A stretch of 64,000 nt of DNA from NCBI GenBank assembly GCA_963922205.1, contig CAWUHX010000011.1:1240001-1304000 (forward strand). Reading direction: 5' to 3'. This DNA is from Romanomermis culicivorax (Eukaryota; Nematoda; Enoplea; Mermithida; Mermithidae). The notes under the pieces are model-generated. The model saw nothing but the letters and a program-made list of their open reading frames with translations. It searched no databases and had not been told where the DNA came from. How positions within the stretch are numbered: the stretch's first letter is position 1; every line of letters begins with the position of its first letter. Shown here piece after piece: positions 47,900 through 58,485 of the stretch. Made by a program: the position numbers and the translations under genes.

Positions 47900-48154
47900 C
47901 ATACATGCACATAGGGGGGTAGGGGGGTAAACCCCCATACCTAAGATCCTGTCCACCCGCCCTGGCCAAAAAAATCATCAAAACACCCCCCTGAACTTTT
48001 TTCAAGACAGCATTTTTCATAATTTTTGTGAATATTTTGTATGAAAAACAGGCTTGTAGAACTTTTTTTGTTTTTTTTGGTCACCCACCCTCTAACCCCT
48101 GGGAAAAAGGTCCATGGACCCTCCCCGATGGAAAATTTTTGCCGTGCATGTCTG
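47900..48154. mobile_element. CATACATGCAC element with G-runs, family G, 8-bp duplication
   Basis: 255 bp. Ends CATACATGCAC and GTGCATGTCTG, perfect duplication CTACCCAA (47892-47899 and 48155-48162). It is inserted in a family H-type sequence (CATACCTGTAATTTGGG at 47862). Confidence 0.85.
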
Positions 48155-48541
48155 CTACCCAACCTGGTCAACTCTATACCCAGAACCCCCAAACTCAGAA
48201 AATTAGGAAAAAGTACCTTTTTGGGTTTTTGCAGTGTAAATTTAGTGTGATTTTTCAGCTGATATAGATGTGCATTTAATAACCAGCCCAGATATTCACC
48301 AAAAAAGGTGAGATTTTGGCCTACAGCCTGGCCGACTTTGTGAACATGAAATGGCAAGTCTAGGGCAGAATGTCAGGAAGAATGAGCTGTGCCTTATTAT
48401 CATTCTGATGAGCAATATTTTTTCTTAGTTAAGTTTCATGAAATTAGCTGTTTACTCTTCTCCATAATAATAAAACAATTTTTATCATTATGTCATAATC
48501 CATTGGTAAAAATTGATTAAATATATTTTCTTAATTTCAGA

Positions 48542-48850
48542 CCTGCAAACAATTGCCCAGAGGTCACTGTTTCGAAAATTTGCATCAAACATTGTGTGTA
48601 TGGATACCACCTATGGCATTAATTGAAAGAAATTGTTACTTGTCACAGTTCTGGTATTGGATGATACTCAGTGAGGATTATGGGTAGCTTGGTTCTTGTA
48701 CAACCAAGAAAATGAACGAAGCTCAACAGTATTTTTGAAGGCCTTTAAGAAAGAGAAAATTTTCATATTGACTTTTTCTGATTCAAATGCTGAAAACTCT
48801 CCTCTTGATTATTTCATTGAAGTTCATGGAATTTTGTCTACATTATGTAG
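48542..48850 (+). pseudogene. MULE-type transposase relic
   Basis: One frame with two TGA stops reads LFRKFASNIVCMDTTYGIN, VTVLVLDDTQ, LWVAWFLYNQENERSSTVFL. The DTTxGxN, then VxDD, then PVAW-like and F..AFK order is that of the MULE transposase domain (DDE, first Asp in CMDTT). Degenerate. Confidence 0.5.
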
Positions 48851-49180
48851 AACGCTGCCATAAGCATTCTGAAGAAATTGATCTGCTAGGAGTGTGATTT
48901 TTTTATGAAAAGTTTTGTGGAAAGTTAAATCAGCAAATGTGAAAAATGATTCAAACATTTTTTATGTTGTCTAGTGAGGCACTTTATTTTAATACAGCTT
49001 AAACAAAAATTGCACCAGTTTTGTACTGAAAAAAATAATCAACAGAATGTTGAGTATTTGGATTTCTCAATTTCATTCATTTTCCACATGTTTTGTGTAC
49101 ATATTTTATTTCTAGAAAAATCAGTGATCGGTGCCTGTCAATTTAAACAGATCATGTTGAGTTTGCACTGACATAATTTT

Positions 49181-49511
49181 TTGGTAGCTAGATATACTTG
49201 CAAGCATATTCACTGTATCCATTTTTTGCAATTGAACCAACAAAATCTATGTTATCCAAAATTTGAATTGCCAGAAGAAAGATCGACCAAAGAATGTGTC
49301 GATATTCCATCAGCAGAAACAACAGACGAAATTGTCAAGGTATTGGAAAAATTGATGAAAATTTTAATGAAGGAACATGTCTCCCAAAGTTTATCAATTA
49401 ATCCGAGAGCTGTGGAAGTTGCATTGAGCAGATTGAATGAAGTCTATACAATAATTGTATCTTCACATCATGAAAGCCCAACGTCTCAGCCTCGTTATGC
49501 TTCTATTGAAG
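49181..49511 (+). other. Candidate coding exon, unknown family
   Basis: An open frame with balanced composition: KFELPEERSTKECVDIPSAE, then TTDEIVKVLEKLMKILMKEH and NPRAVEVALSRLNEVYTI, two likely amphipathic helices. It ends at a good donor (GAA|GTAAGG, 49508-49516). It may be the C-terminal part of the transposase relic at 48542 or an exon of a host gene. I do not recognise it. A second frame at 49590-49728 follows an AG. Confidence 0.35.
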
Positions 49512-49749
49512 TAAGGAAATTCACTTGTTACTCAAATCAGTAACTCAATTTTACTAAATTCATTTCTTATAACATTTTGTACCTATACAGAACTGTAGAC
49601 AGCTGTGAAAAGGCTTTTTCAGAACTCAGACAAAAAATGGGGCTATCAAAAAACAAAACTGTTGTGCCAACTTTGGCCTACTCCACCAAACATATATTGT
49701 TTGACAGTTTTTTGCTTGTAGGAGCATAATTTTTTTAACATTGAGAAAA

Positions 49750-51054
49750 AGCTTGACATATGCATTAATCCTACACTTTTCCAGAATTTGAAGTCCCAAA
49801 AAGAGATTCACAATAGATCAAAGTGATATCATTGTCAAAAAATTAAAATATTTTTATCATTGTTTCCATACTGTAATTGTTTTTGTGCACTATGCGAGTT
49901 GTATTTTCATTTAAAATGCTCATTTTATTTTATAATTTGTTGATAATTCTATCGAATTCATAAAGCCCATAAATAGAAGCCTTATTAATATATTAGTGAG
50001 CTTTTCAGCCACGTTCATGACATTATCATGATTTTGAAAGTAAGTTTGACGTTTTGCGCTGTAAACAACAGTTTACTGTATTGATGGCTTTACGCTGTGA
50101 CGCTTGTGAATGATATTGTCATATACAGTAAATTGATTTCTAAGCAGTTCAACCGTATTGAATTACATACTTTGTTTTGGATCCATCATAATCAATGTGA
50201 CGATTTATCACCCAGATAAAAATCCACTGGCAATGATATGAACAACAGTCCAACCTATAACATATTCAACAGCTGACATGTAACAGAGGTGAAACTATGA
50301 TTTACAGTTCAAAAGATGAGATAAAGTTTTCTTAGTATCACACAAGGCAAACATCCTAGTCATTAATATACTTTTCACAAATGATTAGCACTGTGCTAAT
50401 GGATCAGTTTAAATTCACGTTGTACGATGTTTATCCAAGTACTGTACATAAATTTATTTCATAATTTATTGTCTCAAGGATGTCTGAGTTTCCCTATATT
50501 GACATTCCTGTAAATTCACTTGAAGTGTTCTGTTTTGAACATCTCGCACCCAGAAGCCATTATTGACCCAATTAAAGATGTAACATAATTAATTTGCACA
50601 TCAGCACCTGGCCCTCATAACTCACATGAAAATATACATTCCCATAGGTATGATAATTCCCCCCCCCGAAATTGTAGAGACACCTGCCCTGTAATAAAAT
50701 GTAGAAACCCCAACCCAGACACCAGTCTCATGTAGAACAGTAGCCGTGGTTCATTACAGAAGCATACACATGTGTAATTAATAAGGAATCACGTAGGCCT
50801 GGCTTAGCCTACCATAAGTTCAAAGCACATAGACAGAAAAGCTAAGCATAACACAGAAAGAGGTAGTGAAGCATACTATAGTTAGGAAGCATAGAAGGCA
50901 TGGTTAGGTAAGCATACAGTATATAGAAGTGTAGGAAGCAAGAAGCAATGATTGGTTGGAAGAGGATTTTGGAAGCAGAACCCCCATGGATCAAGGATGT
51001 GGTCAACAGGAAGCGGTATAAAAGGCGAAGAAAGCATGAAATAGTCAGTCATTT
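49750..51054. other. AT-rich DNA before the LTR retrotransposon
   Basis: No gene found. It contains many GAAGCATA/AGCATA microrepeats at 50820-50960 and a TATAAAA at 51017-51023 just outside the LTR. No hairpin-family copy or MITE was seen. Confidence 0.4.
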
Positions 51055-51876
51055 TGTCAGAGGGTCAATTCCTCTGACGTTTGGTCCTCTAATTACTTCA
51101 TTTTCATTCTCTAGAGTTTCTTTGTTGTTAAAGTGTCTCCATTTATTATTAAGTAAACAAACCGATAAAATGGTTTGTGTCACACATTTTTGCTCCTAAA
51201 ACAAATAAATGGTCAGCGCGAAAGTTTTGCATACAACATGCAAGTTGATGTTAGGCACGCCGCCGTACAGTTTGGTCATTATTGCAGGAATTATTATTAT
51301 TAATGAAATGCGTTTTTTCGCTCGTGTCGTCCTGTCTGGTGGACGGGACGTTTTTCGATTTTCGCGGTGACTAGGAAAGGAGCACGGGCGTTCTACCTGA
51401 TTACGATTATTTTGTATTGTTGTTTTACGTCGGGTGTGTATTACGTTTGAAGAGCCCACGCGGCCTGAGGATTTCCGATGTCCCATTTTTATCAAGAGGC
51501 TTAGTGAGTTGTTGTTTAGGGACAGGTAGATCTGGCTCATCTTTTGAGGAGTTTCAGCTTAGGCTGCATGTTGAGATATCCTAAAGTCCCTGTGGCTCTG
51601 TGCGCAGGGGCAAAGAAACAGATCTGCAAGGCAGGAAGTAGTTAGGCGGTGGTTTTCTCGTGTTTGACAATTGCATACTCGTTGTCTATTGACCCTCACT
51701 GTTGTATTTCATTGCACTTTTGGTTTTGCTCATAATAAACATCTTCGTACATCCAGTCTCAGCTAGGTACAGTAGGAGCATAGTTAGTATCAGGTTAGCG
51801 TCAGGGGCCGTACCAGATTGGATCTCCCAAGAACCGCAGCTAGGTAGCCCAGGGCATACAAGCACCCAATACAACA
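51055..51876 (+). repeat. 5' LTR of gypsy element
   Basis: 822 bp, starts TGTCAGAGGG and ends ATACAACA (TG...CA). Its first 240 bases recur at 63761-64000. AATAAA at 51734-51739 is the likely polyadenylation signal. Confidence 0.92.
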
Positions 51877-51877
51877 T

Positions 51878-51894
51878 TGGTGACTTGTACAGCT
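51878..51894 (+). promoter_or_regulatory. Primer binding site
   Basis: TGGTGACTTGTACAGCT starts one base after the LTR with TGG, the complement of a tRNA 3' CCA. The priming tRNA was not identified. Confidence 0.75.
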
Positions 51895-51907
51895 ACAAAG
51901 GTAAATT

Positions 51908-53860
51908 ATGAAGAAATTATCGAAACCGAAATTAACTGTGCGGAAACAGCCTGGAAGAGGACTGAAAGTAAGGTTATAGCAAACTCAATTGACCAAAGAA
52001 GATCATGCCCAAAGAATGGCAAACATAAAGGCAACAATTGAACAAGTAGCAAATAAATTTGCGAACTTACCCGATGATAGCGATAGAGATCAAACTATTG
52101 ATGCTGATATATATGATTATGTGGATCAGAGGATACAAACGTCCTCAGATTCAGTATCATCCTTTGAAAAAAATTATTATACCTCCAGAAACGAATGTAG
52201 TATCATTTTATAATTCAAGACATACGCCGACAATACCAAAGATTGACGCAAAGATCGACATCGAAGCAAAACCAAAGAACCAAATGGGAAAGACAACAAA
52301 TGGAAATATTCAGGATGTGGCTACTTTAGCCATCCTGGAATCAATGCAAAGAGCCGTTGACAAATCAACTTATGATGTTAATGTAGAAAGAACAAAGGCG
52401 GCCTTACGAGAATGAGAAATACTCGATCAACGCATGCGAGAAAGAGCAGAACGCAAATTATGGGAAGAAAAGTTTAGGGAGCAAGAACAGCAGAATTCCA
52501 GGAAGATAATGGAAGAAGTTGAGAAGCAAATGTGGGAATTAATGAAGAAATTGGATAAGAAACCTGATGAAAGAATATCGAATCCAGGAGATATGGAAAT
52601 ACTCCCGTCTGAACTGATCAAGGACCATTTAGACAGGGGTTTGGAAAGAAAAGTAAATTGGTTCGAAAACCATTTTGCCCAGGCCCAGGCTCAAAGTGCC
52701 CAACATCGAAATATTGAAGATGATATACCAACGACATCATGGAATTCTGGAATGGAACAAGCTACAGTAGCAGGCATTTCTCGAAATCGGCAAGAGTATG
52801 GATGATACTACGAAGATCCCGAAAAGAGAATGAAGATAATTCTGAGTCGAATGAAAAATAAAGAAATATCCGATAAAATGGAAGCCGCAGAAATACTCAA
52901 TTTTTTCGCGTGTTTGGAAGGCACATTTAAGCCTGAAGACACAGAAGACCTAAGAATTGAAGTATTCTGGCGTTGCTGCGATTTCTAAACTTCAACGTAT
53001 GTGGATAAGAACGGCAGCTATGAAGAAGGAAAAGCAAGCCTAATTAGAATAATTGCCCTCAAAATGGACACTCCTGCACTCAGAAGGGAGCTACATGATA
53101 TGAAAAAGTGGAAAGGGGAAACTACGAAAGATTTTTTGTGAGGAATATAGACTTATGTCCATTTATTAAATTACGAAAAAACAGAAAATGAACAAAATCG
53201 AATTGTTATCAAAACATATTTTCACAAAGCTCCCGTGTACATCCAAACTCGAATGGAGGGTCAGCTTCACGAATTCAAAAATATCAGCTCTTTGGCAGAA
53301 TTGGTAAATAAGTTGAAAGCCGATACGACGGCCTGGAAGCAGTTTAGCGAGGATCAGGAAGACGGCGAAGACGATCAGTTGAATCGAGTCTATGAAAATA
53401 AAAGATTTAATAATCTACAAATTCATCAGCAGGATAGCAGTACTAGTCAACCGCAGCAAATTCTACGGCCTCAGCAAATTTTTCCACCGCCACCAGCATT
53501 TCAAGCTCCTTTGTCTCACCAAGATATCATGAAAATGGTCAACGATGTGATCAGGAATCAGGGCCCTCCAGCTCTTAATCGTTGGGGAGTCAATAATAAT
53601 AATGTACCATATAATAGTTTACCTGATAGAGTTTCGGGATATCCATATTGTCGACCATATTGCTCATACCATAAATTGAATAGCCATTCGTCCGAAAAGT
53701 GTTTCATTCTCCATCCTGAGTTCATTCAACCAACAGACCAGATGAGGCCGTGGAATCGTGGCAACAATTTATATAATGGAAATTTTGATCATCGCGGTGG
53801 CTTTGTAAATCGTGGAGAGGGGGATTTGCTAATTTTGACCAACGGGTACCATACCATAAT
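51908..53860 (+). pseudogene. Gag of gypsy element, broken
   Basis: ATG at 51908, then a TAG at 51977 in frame, a frameshift near 52165 (A-run), TGA at 52413 and 52803, and a further break near 52988-53150. Visible: a charged coiled-coil-like region ([18 protein letters not shown], 52432-52485) and, near the end, a zinc-knuckle-like motif C-x2-H-x4-H-x4-C (CSYHKLNSHSSEKC, about 53661-53702). The Gln/Pro-rich stretch before it is typical of Gag linkers. Confidence 0.75.
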
Positions 53861-53866
53861 AATAAT

Positions 53867-54779
53867 ATGGAACAAAATCCAAACGTGGCATATTATTATC
53901 GTCAAAATAATGTCCCGCAGCCAACGTCAAATATCGTACCATCAACATCATCGCAAGCGACGAATAATCCCCCAAATAATTCCATAAATGTCATAAATTC
54001 CCAGGAGGCTAAAAAACAAGATAAAACAAAAATTATAGCCCTGGACGGAGTTCTAATAGAGAACTATGAGCTAAATTTGGCGAATGTTATCAATTCTACT
54101 TCAGAAGCAAAACCTAGACTCGCCAATCATAAGGAACATCTATTTTTGGAAAACTTTCGCAAATGTCAACCGTTATTAATTCCCGTTAAAATACCCGGAG
54201 AAGAATTTAAAGCCCTAATCGTTACGGGAGCACAATCTAGCTTCATGAGGACAGATACAGCATCGAGACTACTGAATACACCAAAGACAAAATTTCCTGT
54301 CTTAAATTCAGTAGTAACAGCTGTAGGAAAACACATAACAACATATGGTCCTACATTTATATACGTTGGAACCGGTTTTGGAAGTTTTCTTGCTAGATTC
54401 GCATTACTAGATAACCTGATGGAAGGTATTAATGTGGGTCTAGATTTTCTAACCCATCCTAGTATACAGGCGTCTATTGATTTTCTAAAAGGCCACATAT
54501 GCCTAGCAAATGTAGAAAGACAAATTATTAGTGAAACACTATTCGAGGATGCTTAAATACCGTTGCGGCTGCCAATTCCGGCAAACCCGATGGTCTTGGA
54601 TTATGTACCTCTACAGGAGGAAGTTAGGGACGAAGATCTACCTAAACTGAAAATGGATGACAAACAAGAACAAGTTATGCGAATAACCAAAATGGAGGAG
54701 GAAACTTTCATATGGACAAAATCCGGGACTTATATAGCCCCAAATACCACTTCTTTTGTGCAAGCTGTGGTTTGGCCAC
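53867..54779 (+). pseudogene. Aspartic protease region of Pol, active site lost
   Basis: Retropepsin-like region: the active-site segment reads [12 protein letters not shown] where the family has D-T/S-G-A, so the catalytic Asp is Val. It is followed by the flap-side residues and a GINVGLDFL segment like the conserved IGxDFL. An in-frame TAA at 54554 and a frameshift near 54780 (AAAGGG run) interrupt the joint to RT. Confidence 0.75.
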
Positions 54780-56510
54780 AGAAAATTGGACAAAGGGTCC
54801 TATAGTGGTAGAAGAAATGAGGAAGAATACCTTATTTGACATATATGCCTCAATTGAGGATGCTAGAGACAACAATTTCCGAATTCTACTCATAAATGAA
54901 ACGAATAAAGGGATAAAACTGTGTAGCAATGAGCTAATAGCGAAATCCAAAACGAAATTTGTGGGACCAGAATTTAATGAAAAAATCCATCAACTCCAGA
55001 CACAGCCCCAACTACAGCAACAAAGCGAGCCGGAATTCATCAAAATCGTGATGCAGCTGGTAAAAGAGTCAAGTATCAATAGAGAAGGGCAACATCTACT
55101 TATGAATGTCCTACTCAAACATAAGCATGCATTTAGTATGAAAAATGACCCTTTAAAGATGACCCACGAAGCAGAACATAAAATAGATACAGGAGACGCG
55201 TTGCAGGTTCAAAAACACTACTGGAGGGATCCTATAATGCAAAGAGACATCATTCGGGAACATGTAAAAGATATGATGGAAAAAGGTGTCATCGAGCCCT
55301 CTAGAAGTCCTTGGGCTGCACCATTGTTTTTAGTGGGCAAAAAAGATGGCACTTGGAGACCCGTAGTTGACTACAGAGGAATTAACCAAGTGACGAAAGA
55401 CGATAAATTTGCGATACCACCAATCAACGATTATTTAGACGCATTGGGCGGCGCAAGATATTTTTCAACTTTGGATTTAAAGTCAGGATATTGGCAGGTA
55501 CCAATGCATCCAGAGTCAAAAGAAAAGACAGCATTCATATGCCAAGACGGACTTTTCCAATTCAAAGTAATGCTATTCGGGTTAAAAAATGCTCCCGCAG
55601 AATTTCAGCAACTCATGGAGCGAATTCTATACCCTTATGTATGGAAAATATGTTTGGTATACATAGACGATGTGATAATTTTTTCCAGGACCATGGAGGA
55701 GCATCTGGAAAACCTAGAGACCTTATTTCAATGCCTGACAAATGCAAACCTTACATTAAAACCTGACAAATGTTCCTTTATGCCAGCCAGCGTAAAATTT
55801 TTAGGCCACATATTGGACAGAAACAGAATGTCAGTTGACCCGCAAAAGATAGAAGCAGTAAAAAATTTTGAAGTACCTAAATCCATCAAGCAGCTACAGA
55901 AGTTCTTGGGATTAGTACAATGGTCTAAACCTTTCATACATAACTTAGCCTTCATGGCCCAATCTTTGTTTAAAGCCCTTGTAAAGAGAAATCGGAAGGA
56001 GAAGTTTGAACTTTCAGAAGAACAGCTAACAGCTTTTGAAGGTGTTAAAAACGCCCTAATGACGGCACCCTTCCTTCGGTACCCAGTATTTGATGGATTG
56101 GCGAAATTTGTAATTCAAACCGATGCCTCAGGAACAGCGATACGTGCGATTTTGTACAAGGAAACAGAAAGTGACCGCTGGACAATAGCTTATTCGAGTA
56201 GAGTTTTAAACGACGCGGAAACAAGATATTCAACAATGGAAAGAGAGTGTCTAGCCATAGTCTACGGGTTCAAGCGATATCGACATTATGTTATGGGGTT
56301 TAGGGTCACAATTAGAACAGACCATAAACCACTTGCATGGCTTTCCACAGAAAAACAACAGAATCAAAGATTGTTGAAATGGGCCTTATATCTCAGTCAA
56401 TTTATATACACATTCAAATATGTCCCTGGACGTGAAAATGCTTTTGCAGATTTTTTACCAAGATCGGAGGAGAAGGAAAAGATTCAAAACAAAAAACCAG
56501 AAAATAATGA
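54780..56510 (+). pseudogene. Reverse transcriptase and RNase H of gypsy element
   Basis: The longest uninterrupted frame of the element (to 56898). RT motifs: [33 protein letters not shown], the catalytic YIDD ([12 protein letters not shown]) and LGHIL. RNase H starts FVIQTDASG and shows MERECLAIV and [10 protein letters not shown]. Its usual GxGAVL is AIRAIL, a likely damage. Pol otherwise looks typical of Ty3/gypsy. Confidence 0.92.
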
Positions 56511-56689
56511 AAAAATCGAGGACAAAAAATCGAATGCGGAAGCCGAATGCATGGCAGTAACGCGAGCCATGATGAAACAAATGCTTGAACCTGAGATGCA
56601 GGAGACATTCATTGACCCTCCACCGCGGACTCAACAAGAAATAGATCAAACCCCAGAAGAAGCAAAGAGAGAATCAGAATTATTCTCTC

Positions 56690-57806
56690 TAGACTTGATT
56701 AGGAAACAACAACGATTGGATTCGAAATTAGTGGATATTTTTAAAAATCTTGGTGTAAATAGTTCAAAGAAATACTTCAACAGTTTTCACTTCGAAAATG
56801 AAGTATTATACCGAGCAAATATTCATGGAAAAAACCAATTAGTAATTCCTGGAAACCTAGACACCTCGTTTTACATCAATATCACGGTGATACCCTGACA
56901 AATCTGATTCAACCTCTTAATCCTATACCCCTATCATACCCGTGGGAAATAGTAGCTACTGATGTGGTCAGCATTTCGCCTCTACGGGAAAAAAGACCAT
57001 ATGTCATTGTATTTATGGATTATTTTACGAAATGGGTTCAAGCCAAATGTATCCCGGACCAGAAAGCCGACACCATAGTGAGAGCATTCATGGAAAAAGT
57101 CATCTACACCCACGGGACACCCAAACACCTGCTGAGTGATCAGGGCTCAGCATATCTGTCTCAATTAATGAGGGACGTTTGCAATCTTTTGAAAATAAAA
57201 AGGATAAATACAACACCATACCACCCGCAATGCAATGGTATGGTGGAAAGATTTAATCGAACCCTAATCGAGCAAATTAGGAGGGTGGGGATAACTGATC
57301 CAGATAATTGGCCTCATTATCTGGAGCAAATTTTATTTGCTTATCAGGTTCCACCCCATAAAACCACAAAGAATTCTCCACATAGCTTATTGTACGGCCA
57401 TGAGGCGAGATTCCAATTAGATAACGAGATTGCACAGCCGATAACTGTACAAAATAATTACAACACGTACAAATACATGTTAACGGAACATCTCCTTAAC
57501 ACGTACAAATTCATAAACAAAAATCATAAAAAAGCAGCGACTGAATGAAAATTACAGTATGACAAGAAGGCTCGCGAGAAAACATTCCAAATTGGTGAAC
57601 TTGTGCTCTACCAAAAAGGAATCATAAAAGGGAAAGCCGACACAATTAATGACGGCCCCTACGAAGTAATAGAGATGCAAAATTTCGATAAAAATGTCAT
57701 TAAAATACGTCGTGCTGGGAAACTAGATTCGCGAGTACAGATAGTTTCTATTAATCGCATAATGCCTTTTGTTACGCGGACACCCGATTTTTACTGTAGC
57801 TCATAA
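56690..57806 (+). pseudogene. Integrase of gypsy element with shortened zinc domain
   Basis: Core domain: first Asp in IVATDVV, second in LLSDQGSAYLS, Glu in GMVERFNRT, so D,D,E are kept. C-terminal GPY/F-type module: NDGPYEVIE (57649-57675). The N-terminal zinc domain keeps its two His (HQYHG after a frame change near 56870), but the sequence then runs straight to PLNPIPLSYPWE; the YYWP..C..C half is absent. A TGA at 57546 breaks the C-terminal part. Confidence 0.88.
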
Positions 57807-58485
57807 TTTATTTTTATCCTTTTATTTGTGCGTTGTGTTCGAATTTTGTTTTATGTCCCTTTCTTAATGTCATATGTATTGTATTTTTTCCCACTTTTTC
57901 CCTTTTCCCTTTAAATTTTTTATTGTTCTGATTTATTTTTGGCAATTTTACGGCAGTTTTAGGCATTTTATCAAAAGGCAAGACGCCGGAAAAATTTTTT
58001 AATGGGCTAAATAATATTCTTTCATGCGCTTGGTGTGAAAGAGTTAAAAATGTTTATAAGTCCCGAGAAAGTCCTGCTAGAATCACAAATCCCATAAATT
58101 CATGGTGTTATGGAGCTATTTTTTAGATTTAATTTCCAAAATATTACTATATTGATTTTATTCGTCGATTGGAGAATTTGTGAGTTTCAAATTCAAATGC
58201 ATTATGGCTATGTCCGGTATCGTCCAGTTGGATAACAGTTTCGGGCAGCCACAAGACCGCCAGGATAACACCAGTTTCCTTATAAGTAGTAAGTTTTAAA
58301 AGGGTAAAATATGTGGTATAAATTTTATTTGGAACAGGACTCTAAATTGACTGGCTGGCAATTTATATGCCGAGGATTTTGGGTGTTCGAGAGCCTGATC
58401 AACTCCCCTATGTCCAAATTTATTCTTGAGCATTTGAGTCATTTTTGTTTCAAAATTATTCTCAAAAAAGAGTAGTTAAAAAATT
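57807..58485 (+). other. Non-coding gap between integrase and third ORF
   Basis: About 680 bp without a usable frame. Contains a decayed mini-hairpin GGCAAGACGCC near 57978-57988. It could hold a splice acceptor for the third ORF, but none can be proved here. Confidence 0.4.

Noticed and set aside
49590-49730. hAT dimerisation domain (SCEKAFSELRQKMG)
   Set aside because: Superficially like the hAT C-terminal motif (S.ERSFS.L) but the following residues do not fit and no other hAT transposase part is nearby.
51017-51023. TATAAAA as the LTR promoter
   Set aside because: It lies 32 bases outside the 5' LTR and has no counterpart before the 3' LTR.
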